From Bin55 sp963667455 (GTDB lineage: Bacteria > Pseudomonadota > Gammaproteobacteria > Pseudomonadales > Azotimanducaceae): DNA of 64,000 nucleotides. The notes under the pieces were generated by a model, which saw nothing but the letters and a program-made list of their open reading frames with translations, was not told where the DNA came from and made no database searches. Shown in pieces: positions 16,617 to 26,234 of this stretch. The stretch is from positions 1 to 64,000 of the forward strand of contig CAXXFR010000005.1 of the NCBI GenBank assembly GCA_963667455.2. Direction: 5' to 3'. Positions within the stretch are counted from its first letter, which is position 1, and every line of letters starts with the position of its first letter. Position numbers and translations under genes: made by a program.

Positions 16617-17715
16617 ATGGCTGAAATCACCTCGATACGAGAGCAAATCAAAGACATTCGCACGCGCAATTTCTCACTGCGGAACTCTCTTTGACTACGA
16701 TGAGAGCAAGAACCGTTTAGAGGAAGTAGAGCTCCAGCTGGCCGAGCCAGAAACTTGGTCTGACCAAGAACTCTCGCGAAAGCTCTCCAAAGAACGCACT
16801 TCACTAGCCCAATCCGTTGCTGGAATCGACGATATCCAGCAACGCACGGACGAGTGCGAGGAACTCGCTGAAATGGCGCAGGAAGACTCGGATTCGGAAG
16901 TGTTGGACGAAGTTTCGTCAGAGCTGGTCCAGATTGACGACCAGTTGAAAACTCTTGAGTTTCATCGCATGTTTTCGAACGAGCTTGATCCTCAGAACGC
17001 CTATGTGGATATTCAGTTTGGCGAAGGTGGAACCGAGTCTCAAGACTGGGCGAGCATGTTGCTCCGAATGTACCTCCAATGGTGCGAGAAGCAAGACTAC
17101 AAGGCAACAATCACCGAACTATCGGAAGGAGAGGTCGCAGGCATTCGTAGCACTACTGTGCAAGTTGTCGGAGACTATGCATACGGATGGTTGCGCACAG
17201 AGGCCGGTGTTCATCGGTTGGTTCGCAATTCGCCGTTCGACTCCAATCACAGGAGACACACGTCATTCGCTTCGGTCTTCGTTTATGCGGAAATTGACGA
17301 TGATGTCGACATTGAGGTCAATCCTGCCGACGTTCGAACCGATACATACCGGGCCAGCGGTGCTGGAGGTCAGCACGTCAATCAGACGGATTCAGCGGTG
17401 AGACTTACACACCTTCCCACCAACACTGTCGTTCAGTGTCAGAGCGAGCGTTCTCAGCACAAGAATCGAGCGCAGGCGTGGAAGCAACTTCGAGCAAAGC
17501 TCTACAACTTGGCGATGCAAGAAAAACTCGCGGAACAACAAGCGATCGAAGACTCCAAACCCAACATAGGATTTGGCAGTCAGATACGTTCCTACGTGCT
17601 TGATCAGTCTCGAGTCAAGGATCATCGAACCGGAGCGGAGCGGGGAGACCCCACCCGTGTACTGGGAGGCGATGTCTCGTCGTTCATGGAAGCAAGTTTG
17701 ATCGCAGGAATATAG
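16617..17715 (+). CDS. prfB: Peptide chain release factor 2 (programmed +1 frameshift)
   Basis: RF2 terminates at UAA and UGA. Translation starts at ATG 16617; 25 codons end at CTT (16689-16691) followed by in-frame TGA (16692-16694) and C. A +1 shift resumes at GAC 16693, giving DYDESKNRLEEVELQLAEP and the rest of RF2, with the GGQ loop SGAGGQHVNQTDSAVRL and VQCQSERSQHKN. The UGA is codon 26, as in E. coli. The internal Shine-Dalgarno element is poor (only GGA at 16681-16683). Total about 365 residues. No separate ribosome entry is needed for the downstream frame. Its stop overlaps the lysS start by 1 nt. Confidence 0.95.
16689..16695 (+). promoter_or_regulatory. RF2 programmed frameshift site CTT-TGA-C
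   Basis: CTTTGAC is the conserved autoregulatory slip site: low RF2 slows termination at UGA and the peptidyl-tRNA on CUU slips to UUU. The heptamer and the following TACGA are retained even though the upstream AGGGGG-type stimulator of E. coli is not. Confidence 0.9.
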
Positions 17716-19199
17716 TGGACGACCGCGACGAGTCTTCCGTACGAAGACGAAAGCTAGCTGATCTGCGAGAAGCTTCGGACGCATATCCGAACACTTTTGC
17801 ACGCAAGAACACCGCTCGAGAGCTACACGACCTTCACGGGTCTGCTACGAAGGAGTCGTTGCAGGAAGCGGACGTTGCGGTAGCTGTAGCTGGACGAATA
17901 GTTCTTCGTCGGGTTATGGGCAAGGCTAGCTTCGTCACGCTGCGAGATGGTTCGGGCGAGATTCAGTGCTATTTGCGACAAGATGGTTTAGGAGTGGAGG
18001 AATACCAGCGTTTCGTCGATTCTGTCGATCTTGGAGACATCATCGGAGTTGAAGGAACGATGATGCGTACCAACAAAGGCGAGCTGACGGTTGAGGCATC
18101 GGAAATGAACTTGCTGGTCAAGTCGGTACAGCCGTTTCCCGACAAGTATCACGGTATCGAAGACTCCGAATTGCGCTACCGCCGACGCTACGTTGACCTG
18201 ATTGCCAACGAACGGTCCAGACGAGTCTTCAAAGTTCGCAGCGAAATTCTCAAGCAAACTCGGTCCTTTTTTGAAGGTCGCGAGTACATGGAAGTCGAGA
18301 CGCCCATGATGCATCCGATTCCAGGCGGTGCGCTGGCACGTCCATTTTCGACACATCACAACGCCCTCGACATGGACTTGTATTTGCGGGTCGCTCCTGA
18401 GCTGTACTTGAAGCGACTCGTGGTTGGTGGCTATGAGCGCGTTTTTGAAATCAATCGGAATTTCCGCAACGAGGGACTCTCGACACGCCACAATCCAGAA
18501 TTCACGATGCTTGAGTTCTATCAGGCTTATGCGACCTATGAAGACATGATCGATCTCACCATCGACTTCATGAAGCACATGTCTTCGAGTGTTTGCGGCA
18601 GTACCCGCATCAAGTTCAACGACTACGAGATTGATTTTGGAGCAAGTCCTAGACGCCTCACGATGGCTGAAGCCGTTGCAGAAGAGCTCGGTTTGGCAAA
18701 CGTTGAAGATGCACACGACGAGAGCATTCTGCGTCAACATGGCGAAGAGCGCGACATCGCCCTTTCTCCAGAATTGGGATGGGGAGGAGTGTTGAAAGAG
18801 CTCTTTGAGTCGTTGGTCGAGCACAAACTGACCCAGCCGACTTTCGTAACGGAGTATCCCATTGAAGTCTCACCGCTAGCACGTCGAAATGACTCGAATC
18901 CGCTGGTTGCGGACCGGTTTGAGTACTTTGCTGCCGGATGGGAAATCGCCAATGGATTTTCGGAACTGAACGATCCCGACGATCAGGAGGAAAGGTTTCG
19001 GCTCCAAGCTGAGTATTTGTCTCGGGGTGACCAAGAGGCCATGCGTTTCGATGCCGACTATATTCTTGCTCTGCAGTACGGCATGCCTCCGACGGGCGGC
19101 GAAGGCATCGGCATGGATCGAATAACGATGCTGTTGACGGATACAACGACCATTCGTGACGTGCTCTTGTTTCCATTACTGAAACGCATAGAGGAATGA
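17715..19199 (+). CDS. lysS: Lysyl-tRNA synthetase (class II)
   Basis: Charges tRNA-Lys. N-terminal OB-fold anticodon-binding domain (GRIVLRRVMGKASFVTLRDG), then class II motifs: motif 2 FEINRNFRNEGLSTRHNPEFT and motif 3 GGEGIGMDRITMLLTD near the C-terminus. 494 residues is standard. GTG start overlapping the prfB stop (TAGTG) implies translational coupling, as in the E. coli prfB-lysS pair. The stop overlaps the ung start (ATGA). Confidence 0.96.
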   Translation: MDDRDESSVRRRKLADLREASDAYPNTFARKNTARELHDLHGSATKESLQEADVAVAVAGRIVLRRVMGKASFVTLRDGSGEIQCYLRQDGLGVEEYQRFVDSVDLGDIIGVEGTMMRTNKGELTVEASEMNLLVKSVQPFPDKYHGIEDSELRYRRRYVDLIANERSRRVFKVRSEILKQTRSFFEGREYMEVETPMMHPIPGGALARPFSTHHNALDMDLYLRVAPELYLKRLVVGGYERVFEINRNFRNEGLSTRHNPEFTMLEFYQAYATYEDMIDLTIDFMKHMSSSVCGSTRIKFNDYEIDFGASPRRLTMAEAVAEELGLANVEDAHDESILRQHGEERDIALSPELGWGGVLKELFESLVEHKLTQPTFVTEYPIEVSPLARRNDSNPLVADRFEYFAAGWEIANGFSELNDPDDQEERFRLQAEYLSRGDQEAMRFDADYILALQYGMPPTGGEGIGMDRITMLLTDTTTIRDVLLFPLLKRIEE

Positions 19200-19906
19200 G
19201 CGACGCATTAGATCGAGTTCGCTTGGAAGAGTCTTGGAAGAACGCTCTTCAATCTGAATTTCGAGCCAGCTACATGGCTCGCTTGCGTGGCTTTCTTATC
19301 GAAGAAATACGTTTAGGCAAGCGGGTTCATCCGCCAATGTCCAAGATTTTCCTTGCCCTCGATCTCTGTCCGCTCGACAAGGTTCGGGTAGTGATCATTG
19401 GTCAGGATCCCTATCACGGTCCCGGTCAGGCACATGGACTGTGTTTCAGCGTAAATCCGGGTGTCCGACCGCCGCCGTCGCTAGTTCATATCATTGATGA
19501 AATCCAAAGCGATTTAGGGGTGCAGGCTGACGAATCCAGTACAAGTAGCGACCGCGGATGTCTTGTTCCTTGGGCAAAACAGGGTGTACTGCTGCTGAAC
19601 TCGGTGTTGACGGTGGTTGAAGGTCGAGCTGGATCACATCAAGGGCTCGGCTGGGAGCGATTTACGGATCAGGTGGTTTCAGTTGTGAACGACCAGTGCA
19701 ACGATGTGGTTTTCCTTCTCTGGGGTGCAGCTGCCAAGAGAAAGGCCGAAATCGTGGACCGTGATAAGCACTTTGTCTTAGAGGCACCGCATCCGTCGCC
19801 GTTGTCGGCGCATCGAGGATTTCTGGGTTGCCGCCACTTCTCGAAAGCGAATCGCTTTCTCGTCGAAAAGGGTCATAGCGAAATCGATTGGCTTGCAATC
19901 GAATAA
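19196..19906 (+). CDS. ung: Uracil-DNA glycosylase
   Basis: Removes uracil from DNA. Family 1 UDG motifs: water-activating loop VIIGQDPYHGPGQAHGL, FSVNPGVRPPPSL, LLLNSVLTVVEG, VVFLLWG and HPSPLSAHRGFLG. 236 residues. The start overlaps the lysS stop by 4 nt (ATGA), so it is in the same transcript. A small insertion (DESSTSSDRG) sits before the LLLN strand. Confidence 0.95.
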   Translation: MSDALDRVRLEESWKNALQSEFRASYMARLRGFLIEEIRLGKRVHPPMSKIFLALDLCPLDKVRVVIIGQDPYHGPGQAHGLCFSVNPGVRPPPSLVHIIDEIQSDLGVQADESSTSSDRGCLVPWAKQGVLLLNSVLTVVEGRAGSHQGLGWERFTDQVVSVVNDQCNDVVFLLWGAAAKRKAEIVDRDKHFVLEAPHPSPLSAHRGFLGCRHFSKANRFLVEKGHSEIDWLAIE

Positions 19907-19918
19907 ACGGAGAAGTCA

Positions 19919-20551
19919 GTGAGCCAATACTTTGAAATACATCCTGATAATCCTCAGCGACGACTGGCGGCTCAGGCCGCGACGATCGTTCGAGAAGGGG
20001 GTATAGTCGTGTATCCCACAGATTCGACGTACGCAATAGGTTGTCGCCTACAGAACAACGACGGACTCGACCGCATACGAGCACTTCGCAAACTCAAGCA
20101 GAACCACTTGTTTGCGATTGTGTGCAAGGATCTCTCCGAGCTGGCTTCGTATGCGCATGTGGAGAACGACAGTTACCGTTTACTGCGGCGCCATACTCCG
20201 GGGCCTTTCACATTCATTCTCAGAGCCACGCGAGACGTACCTCGCAAGGTCGCAGGAAGCAAGCGCAGAACCATAGGACTGCGGATTCCCGATTCTCGAA
20301 TTGCGATGGAATTCCTGGATGCCCTCGAGGAACCGTTGCTATCCACGACCATGACGCTGCCAGGGCAGGATTCGGCAATGAACGATCCCCAGCGAGTGCG
20401 CGAGCTACTCGAGCACCAAGTCGATGTGATCATCGACGGCGGAATTCTGGGGACGGAACCGACCACATTGGTCGATCTAGTTGAAACCGAACCAACAGTC
20501 GTTCGGCAGGGACTAGGCGTATTGGACGACCGTAGTACGGGTCGCTCGTAG
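19919..20551 (+). CDS. yciO: YciO-type Sua5/YrdC family protein
   Basis: The 210-residue protein starts SQYFEIHPDNPQRRL, closely resembling E. coli YciO, and carries the YrdC core IVVYPTDSTYAIGC, IRALRKLKQNHLFAIVC, RHTPGPFTFIL and IGLRIPDS. YrdC/TsaC relatives make threonylcarbamoyl-AMP for tRNA t6A; whether YciO does so in vivo is less certain. GTG start with AGAAG upstream. It follows ung by 12 bp and precedes the trpS-scpAB cluster by 149 bp. Confidence 0.88.
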   Translation: MSQYFEIHPDNPQRRLAAQAATIVREGGIVVYPTDSTYAIGCRLQNNDGLDRIRALRKLKQNHLFAIVCKDLSELASYAHVENDSYRLLRRHTPGPFTFILRATRDVPRKVAGSKRRTIGLRIPDSRIAMEFLDALEEPLLSTTMTLPGQDSAMNDPQRVRELLEHQVDVIIDGGILGTEPTTLVDLVETEPTVVRQGLGVLDDRSTGRS

Positions 20552-20700
20552 CGGCAGTCGTTCAAGAGCACAGTAGCGGAAGTACGACTCGGGTCCAGAA
20601 CAACTCTCCACACCTAGAGTCTTAGTTCTTGTTAATTCCGATCTATTCTCGACTAACATAAGGCTATGTTGACCCTATCAGGTCATCGAAGGAACAGCAA

Positions 20701-21915
20701 TTGAGCAACGGACAAGTCGAAAATCGTGTCGTATCGGGCATGCGACCCACAGGTCGTGTGCACCTCGCACACTACCACGGAGCATTGAAGCAATGGGTTG
20801 AGCTTCAAGAAGAGTATGAGTGCTACTACTTCGTTGCTGATTGGCACGCTTTAACAACTGCGTACCACGACACTGTGGACATCGAAACCAACACCTACGA
20901 AATGCTGATCGACTGGTTGGCGAGCGGCGTTTCTCCCAATGTTTCGACGATTTTTCTGCAGAGCAAAGTTCCCGAACATGCCGAACTGTACCTGCTGTTG
21001 TCGATGATCACTCCGTTGCCTTGGCTCGAACGTGTCCCAACCTACAAGGACACCATCTCTCGTCTGAATGATCGGAATCTCAACACCTTCGGATTCCTTG
21101 GCTACCCGGTCCTTCAGGCCGCGGACATACTCATGTATCGTGGTGCGAAAGTGCCGGTGGGAGCTGATCAAGCGGCTCATGTGGAAGTTTCGCGGGACAT
21201 TGCCAGAGCGTTTAACACTCTGTTTGGTAAGGACGACGAATGGCAGAACCTAGCCAACAAGGCTATCGACAGTCTCCCGCGGAAGATTCGAACCAAGTAC
21301 CGAGAGATGAGGAAGCAGTATGTGGAACAGGGAGACGACGAGGTATTGGAACGTGCAAGGGCATTCGTCGCAGGCCAGCCCAATCTCTCCGTGGACGACA
21401 CAAGTCGCCTGATTGGCTATTTGGAAGACCAAGGTCGCATCATTCTTCGCGAGCCCGAAGTTACGTTGAGCGAGACGCCCAAGGTGCCAGGGCTGAATGG
21501 CGAGAAGATGTCGAAGTCCTATAACAACACCGTACTGATGCGAGAGGAAAGCGGCGAGCTTGAACGGAAAATCAAGACCATGATGACCGACCCGGCTCGA
21601 GCTACTCGGAAAGACCCCGGCAATCCAAAAAACTGTCCGGTCTTCGAGCTCCACGAGATTTATTCCGCAGACGACACTCGTGAGTGGGCGAGCCAAGGAT
21701 GCCGAACAGCTTCGATTGGGTGCATTGATTGCAAAGGGCCGCTAATCGACTCGATGCAAAAGGAACAAATGGAGTTCAGAGAGCGGGCAGAACCGTACAT
21801 AGACGATCCCTCGCAAATTCGCAGCATCCTTGAGAAAGGATCCGAAAAGGCGCGGATCATCGCGAGAGACACTTTGGAAGACGTGCGTGAAGCAATGGGG
21901 ATTGCTTACCGATGA
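20701..21915 (+). CDS. trpS: Tryptophanyl-tRNA synthetase
   Basis: Class I synthetase. ATP/tRNA motif region GMRPTGRVHLAHYHGAL replaces the HIGH signature as usual for TrpRS; the signature lysine motif is GEKMSKSYNN. At 404 residues it is longer than E. coli TrpRS (334); the extra ~60 residues (about 180-250, KAIDSLPRKIRTKYREMRKQ and following) lie before KMSKS as in the longer Pseudomonas-type enzyme. TTG start with AAGGA 7 nt upstream. The stop overlaps the scpA start (ATGA). Confidence 0.93.
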   Translation: MSNGQVENRVVSGMRPTGRVHLAHYHGALKQWVELQEEYECYYFVADWHALTTAYHDTVDIETNTYEMLIDWLASGVSPNVSTIFLQSKVPEHAELYLLLSMITPLPWLERVPTYKDTISRLNDRNLNTFGFLGYPVLQAADILMYRGAKVPVGADQAAHVEVSRDIARAFNTLFGKDDEWQNLANKAIDSLPRKIRTKYREMRKQYVEQGDDEVLERARAFVAGQPNLSVDDTSRLIGYLEDQGRIILREPEVTLSETPKVPGLNGEKMSKSYNNTVLMREESGELERKIKTMMTDPARATRKDPGNPKNCPVFELHEIYSADDTREWASQGCRTASIGCIDCKGPLIDSMQKEQMEFRERAEPYIDDPSQIRSILEKGSEKARIIARDTLEDVREAMGIAYR

Positions 21916-22715
21916 GTGAAGCCGTCGGCACAGTCGTATCGATTGATGAGGTTGTTCCTCTTGAAACGTACGAAGTCCCAAGTGACCTCTACGTTCCACC
22001 TGACGCTTTGGTTGTCTTTCTTGAAACGTTTGAAGGTCCGCTGGATCTTCTTCTCTATCTAATCAAGCGTAAGAATCTCGATGTATTGGACATTCCCGTG
22101 GCGGAAGTCACCGACCAGTACATGACCTACATCGACTTGATGAAGACGTTACAGCTTGAATTGGTTGGCGATTACTTGGTCATGGCGGCCACGCTCGCCG
22201 AATTGAAGTCACGAGTGCTTCTTCCGCGTCAAAGTCAATTCAACGAAGAGGAAGAGGATCCGCGAGCCGAGCTCGCACGTAGATTGCTTGAGTACGAGGC
22301 CTACAAGAAAGTGGCCGAGCAGATTGACGAACTGCCTCGTGTTGATCGAGATATAGCGGTCGTCAATATGTTGCGACCCAGCACGATCATCCCCGAAGAC
22401 CCTCCCAAGGTCGAACTAAAGGAACTGCTTGTCGCATTCACTGAGGTTGTTGAACGAATGCGCCTTCGCCAACCCCATGCGATTGAGACGGAAGTCTTGT
22501 CCATTCGAGAGCGAATGACGCAATTGCTTGATGCATTGCAAGAGTCTTCGGATCACCTGAGTTTCTTTGAGATGTTCGACGATGTTGATCGCGTTGAAGG
22601 CGCAATTGTCACGCTCTTGGCGATTCTGGAATTGTTGCGCGATGGTTTGATTTCCGTCGTACAACATGAAGCTTACGCGCCCATTTATGTTGCCCGAACT
22701 GCCGATGATGCGTAG
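21912..22715 (+). CDS. scpA: Segregation and condensation protein A
   Basis: Kleisin subunit bridging the SMC heads in the SMC-ScpAB complex for chromosome segregation. Signature ETFEGPLDLLLYLIKRKNLDVLDIPV near residues 37-62, LAELKSRVLLPR, and a C-terminal winged helix (VVTLLAILELLRDGL region). About 25 extra N-terminal residues precede the core. Translationally coupled to trpS and followed by scpB after 12 bp. Confidence 0.94.
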   Translation: MSEAVGTVVSIDEVVPLETYEVPSDLYVPPDALVVFLETFEGPLDLLLYLIKRKNLDVLDIPVAEVTDQYMTYIDLMKTLQLELVGDYLVMAATLAELKSRVLLPRQSQFNEEEEDPRAELARRLLEYEAYKKVAEQIDELPRVDRDIAVVNMLRPSTIIPEDPPKVELKELLVAFTEVVERMRLRQPHAIETEVLSIRERMTQLLDALQESSDHLSFFEMFDDVDRVEGAIVTLLAILELLRDGLISVVQHEAYAPIYVARTADDA

Positions 22716-22727
22716 AGTGAGACGGAT

Positions 22728-23372
22728 ATGACGCGATTGACCGAAATCAAGCTTGCCATCGAAGCACTGCTGCTTGTTGCGGAAGATCCTCTCAGCAAGC
22801 GCCAGTTGACTCGGCTACTTCAACCGGAAGACGACACAGACAAGGAGATTGCTCGGCTAGTTGGGCATGCCATTAACTCTTTGCGTCGAGACAGTCAGCA
22901 TCGAGCATACGAACTGATTGAAGTCGGATCGGGATTTCGTCTGCAAATTCGGACAGAGTTGAATGTGTGGGTCAACAAGCTGTGGATGCAGCGACCTCGC
23001 AAGTATTCCCGCGCACTATTGGAAACTTTGGCTCTGATTGCCTATCGTCAACCGATTACTCGGGGCGAAATCGAACAGGTAAGGGGAGTTGCCGTGAGCT
23101 CGTACACCATGCGGACGCTCGTCGACCGTGGTTGGGTACGCGAACTAGGTACCAAAGACTTGCCTGGTCGACCGATGATGTATGGCACTACTCCTGCATT
23201 TCTCGACCACTTCAGCCTGCGTTCGTTGGATGATCTTCCCCCACTGGCCGATTTGGCTGAACTAGCGGTCGATGAATCGGAAGAACCCGAAGTGTCCGTG
23301 CAGCCTGCGGACGAAGTGTCTGAACTGCCATCGGAAGCCGATAGCTTGGACGCGGAAACTGTCTCGGATTGA
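22728..23372 (+). CDS. scpB: Segregation and condensation protein B
   Basis: Binds ScpA and modulates SMC. Two winged-helix domains: IKLAIEALLLVAEDPLSKRQL at the start and LLETLALIAYRQPITRGEIEQVRG in the middle, then DLPGRPMMYGTTPAFLDHFSL. The last ~40 residues are acidic (DESEEPEV ... SEADSLDAETVSD), consistent with the acidic-tail habit of several proteins here. 214 residues, ATG start. Confidence 0.94.
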   Translation: MTRLTEIKLAIEALLLVAEDPLSKRQLTRLLQPEDDTDKEIARLVGHAINSLRRDSQHRAYELIEVGSGFRLQIRTELNVWVNKLWMQRPRKYSRALLETLALIAYRQPITRGEIEQVRGVAVSSYTMRTLVDRGWVRELGTKDLPGRPMMYGTTPAFLDHFSLRSLDDLPPLADLAELAVDESEEPEVSVQPADEVSELPSEADSLDAETVSD

Positions 23373-23377
23373 CAGCA

Positions 23378-24229
23378 ATGAGTCGCAAGGTCGCGACGAC
23401 CGAATCTGACTCTCCCACCTACAAGCTCCAAAAGGTTCTAGCTGAACATGGGCTCGGCTCTCGTCGACAAATGGAGAGCTGGATCGTCGCTGGCCGCATC
23501 AAGGTCGATGGCGAAGTCGCCCACGCAGGACAAAGAGTTGACCGGTCCGCTCAAATCGAAGTCGACGGCAAGCGTATCCGGCGTGTCGACTCCGACCCAT
23601 CCATTCGAATTCTCGTAATGAACAAGAAGATCGGTGAAATCGTCTCGCGTCGAGACCCCGAGCGCCGGAAAACAGTCTTCTCGCACCTTCCTAAGCTGAA
23701 CCAAGGCAGGTGGATTTCGATCGGTCGGTTGGATATCAACACCACTGGTCTACTGCTGTTTACGAACAACGGCAATGCGGCACACAAGCTGATGCACCCA
23801 AGCACCATCATTGATCGAGAGTACGCGGTGAGAGTTATCGGTGAACTCAGTGATCGTCAAGTCGACACGCTCAAGAATGGAGTCCAGATCGACTCGTCGT
23901 TGTGTCGATTTACGGATATTCGCCACTACGGGGGTTCGGGGCTCAACCACTGGTATCACGTGGTGCTGATGGAGGGTCGGAACCGAGAAATCCGTCAGAT
24001 GTTCGAACGAGTGGGTACGAAGGTCTCGCGACTCAAACGGGTTCGATTCGGCCCCGTCGTTCTCCCCGCCGCCATGCCCACCGGACACTTTCGAGAAATG
24101 AACCTCGATGATGTGAGAGCGATTTGCGGATGGTTGTCGTTGCCAATAGCCAGCAACGTTTCTGGCGATACAGCCAAACAGCAGACAGAGTCGATGCTGA
24201 TTCCGTTTCCGGGACTGGAACTTCCCTGA
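23378..24229 (+). CDS. rluB: 23S rRNA pseudouridine synthase RluB type
   Basis: RluB forms pseudouridine 2605 in 23S rRNA. An S4 domain (KLQKVLAEHGLGSRRQMESWI) precedes the RsuA-family catalytic domain with the nucleophilic Asp in IGRLDINTTGLLLFTNNG and the EGRNREIRQMFERVG motif. The ATG at 23378 gives 283 residues; a TTG at 23369 overlapping the scpB stop is an alternative. Its place after scpB is the standard RluB context. Assignment to RluB rather than RluE/RsuA rests on context and length. Confidence 0.9.
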   Translation: MSRKVATTESDSPTYKLQKVLAEHGLGSRRQMESWIVAGRIKVDGEVAHAGQRVDRSAQIEVDGKRIRRVDSDPSIRILVMNKKIGEIVSRRDPERRKTVFSHLPKLNQGRWISIGRLDINTTGLLLFTNNGNAAHKLMHPSTIIDREYAVRVIGELSDRQVDTLKNGVQIDSSLCRFTDIRHYGGSGLNHWYHVVLMEGRNREIRQMFERVGTKVSRLKRVRFGPVVLPAAMPTGHFREMNLDDVRAICGWLSLPIASNVSGDTAKQQTESMLIPFPGLELP

Positions 24230-24238
24230 CCAAACGAT

Positions 24239-25021
24239 CTATTGGCGTGAATCTGTGTACTGCCAGGAGTGTGCGTCGACTTTCTGTCCGTTGATCCCAA
24301 TGGAGTCAGGTCCCATTAGATAGAGATAAAGTGGCATGTGATCCGACGGCGTGGGAAGCGACATCGGATCTTCGGCAGGAAACGCCGATGCCCTCATTGC
24401 TGTGCGGGTTCCGCCGGGATTGAGAGAGTTCACACGGATGTTTGACGTCGAAGCTACCTCATCGGCAAGAACTTCCATCAATGCTTCTGTTGCAAACTTC
24501 GAGGCAGCGTAAGCCCCCCAGTAAGCACGTCCTTTTCGACCCACTCCTGAGGAAGTCAAGATGATTGAAGCGTCTTGAGACTCCGTCAATAGAGGAAGCA
24601 ACGTTTTTGTCAACAGAAATTGAGCATGCACGTTGACTTGAAAAACTTGAACCCACTGTTCGTAGGAGTAGTGTTGGATGGGAACCATGGGTCCTAGGAT
24701 GGAAGCGTTGTGGAGAATGCCGTCCAAGCGCTCGTAGACTGAACGAATCGACTCCTCCAATTGGGTGCAGCCTTCTTCGGCAAGCAAAGCAAGGTCGACT
24801 GGAACGATCAGCGGATCGGTTTCGGTCTCTTCCCGGATTTGGTCGCTCACCGCTTCCAGTTTGCTTCGGGTTCGACCTAGCAGCACTACGTTGGCACCGT
24901 AGGAAGCGAATGCTGTTGCCGCTGCTTTCCCGATTCCATCGCCCGCTCCCGTGACTAGAACAGTCCGTTCGCGAAGCAGGTTAGGAGCAGGTTTATAGGT
25001 ACTTATCGGGCTTGACGGCAT
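24239..25021 (-). CDS. yciK: YciK-type short-chain dehydrogenase
   Basis: NAD(P)-dependent SDR of unknown physiological substrate. Cofactor motif VTGAGDGIGKA, HNASILG, catalytic SSGVGRKGRAYWGAYAASK (Ser, Tyr, Lys) and the family tail LNPGGTRTAMRASAFPAEDP match E. coli YciK closely. 260 residues. The start overlaps the ubiG stop by 29 bp; the ATG is the only good start. Pseudomonas-like genomes carry yciK after ubiG and mupP; a mupP-like phosphatase is not present here. Convergent with rluB, 9 bp apart. Confidence 0.88.
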   Translation of the reverse strand: MPSSPISTYKPAPNLLRERTVLVTGAGDGIGKAAATAFASYGANVVLLGRTRSKLEAVSDQIREETETDPLIVPVDLALLAEEGCTQLEESIRSVYERLDGILHNASILGPMVPIQHYSYEQWVQVFQVNVHAQFLLTKTLLPLLTESQDASIILTSSGVGRKGRAYWGAYAASKFATEALMEVLADEVASTSNIRVNSLNPGGTRTAMRASAFPAEDPMSLPTPSDHMPLYLYLMGPDSIGINGQKVDAHSWQYTDSRQ

Positions 25022-25703
25022 GAAGAAGGTAGTTCACGTGAGGATCATTCGTCAACGTGGCATTGCGAGTGAAGGGGTTGTATCGATAACCGGCGACTTC
25101 CTTGACGACCAGCCCCGCGGCTCGTGCTGACTTTGACAGTTCGGACGGCTTGATGAACTTACGATAAGAATGAGTTCCTTTCGGTAGCACGTTCAAAACG
25201 TACTCGCCGCCGATGATCGCAACAACGTACGCAACTGCGTGGCGATTGATGGTCGATGCGAACACGCTGCCACCTGGACGGCACAACTTGGCCAGAGCCC
25301 GGACAGTCTGGGCATGATCGGGAACGTGTTCGAGAATCTCAAGTGCTGCAACGACATCGAAACTCTCGGACTCGACCTCAACCAGCTCTTCCGCGGTTGT
25401 TTGCAAATACCGGATCTTGTCTTCGAGCCCTGATTCGATTGAATGCAGTTTTGCAACGGTCAGAGGCCCTTTGGCAGGGTCGATTCCCGTTGTACGAGCA
25501 CCTTGCAATGCCATGCTCTCGGTCAAGATGCCCCCACCGCAACCGACTTCAAGTACGTCAGCACCATGAACAGGCACGCGGTTCGCAATGAAACGCATGC
25601 GTACTTCGTTGATGTCGTGTAGTGGACGAAACTCACCATCTCGATCCCACCACCGATGAGCCAACGACTCAAACTTCTCAATTTCGTTGGGATCGATGTT
25701 CAT
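24993..25703 (-). CDS. ubiG: Ubiquinone biosynthesis O-methyltransferase UbiG
   Basis: SAM-dependent O-methyltransferase acting twice in ubiquinone synthesis. Starts MNIDPNEIEKFESLAHRWWD, characteristic of UbiG; SAM motif VLEVGCGGGILTE; LEILEHVPD; and YNPFTRNATLTNDPHVNYL at the C-terminus. 236 residues. It indicates aerobic respiration with ubiquinone. It is divergent from gyrA, its neighbour in E. coli, but here separated by a 2-kb insert. Confidence 0.95.
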   Translation of the reverse strand: MNIDPNEIEKFESLAHRWWDRDGEFRPLHDINEVRMRFIANRVPVHGADVLEVGCGGGILTESMALQGARTTGIDPAKGPLTVAKLHSIESGLEDKIRYLQTTAEELVEVESESFDVVAALEILEHVPDHAQTVRALAKLCRPGGSVFASTINRHAVAYVVAIIGGEYVLNVLPKGTHSYRKFIKPSELSKSARAAGLVVKEVAGYRYNPFTRNATLTNDPHVNYLLHAVKPDKYL

Positions 25704-26234
25704 GGACTACAGTCTTGTGGACGGGAGTGAATACTCCCTACGTTCAAAAGTATAGAACTCTCCGAAGGCAAGCTGAAAGCAACGTGGTGTGTACGAGAGT
25801 TTTGTTGGTAGAAGATGTATCTCGGTAATGAGGAGAGTTTCGGGCCCCTAGCGATTAATGGTGGACGAGACTCTGAAGTCCTGACCTACATGGATGCGGA
25901 GGGAGGACAAGCCAGACGTTGGGAGTGGAGACAAACCGAAGGCCCGTCCAGGCTTGGAGCACAGATAGCGCTAACACGATGTTGGGCCTAAGTTGCGGCT
26001 GTGCCAACGGAAACGTCGAAGTGTGCGACAAACATCGGCACCGGTACAACGTCCAGCTGTTCAATCGTCTCAATATCGAGCAGCGACCGCGCGCTGAAAC
26101 ACACCTCGCAAACTAGCTGTGGTCGGCATCCAAAAAGACTGACCGACACACAAATCACTGCATCTGTTCGATTCCGGTCTGGGCTGTTGCTATAATTAGG
26201 ACTCGTCGCAACCTGACCTAAGAGAGGTAGACCA
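25704..26234. other. 531-bp intergenic region upstream of ubiG
   Basis: No credible gene is seen. It holds a 6-bp hairpin with a 4-nt loop (GGGAGT 25723-25728, ACTCCC 25733-25738) just upstream of ubiG, possibly an operator or leader structure, and near its right end a promoter-like element for the small gene at 26235. Short frames on both strands have no homology that I recognise. Confidence 0.4.
26167..26196 (+). promoter_or_regulatory. Candidate promoter of the small-gene cluster
   Basis: A perfect TATAAT (26191-26196) lies about 40 bp before the next gene; TTCGAT (26167-26172) 18 bp upstream is a weak -35. Confidence 0.4.

Noticed and set aside
16692..16694. In-frame TGA in prfB as a selenocysteine codon
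   Set aside because: The CTT TGA C context and codon position are those of the well-known RF2 +1 frameshift, and the RF2 sequence continues in the +1 frame.
25855..26073. 72-codon minus-strand frame in the ubiG upstream gap
   Set aside because: Rich in Trp, Arg and Cys without domain features; no ribosome-binding site seen; likely a chance frame.
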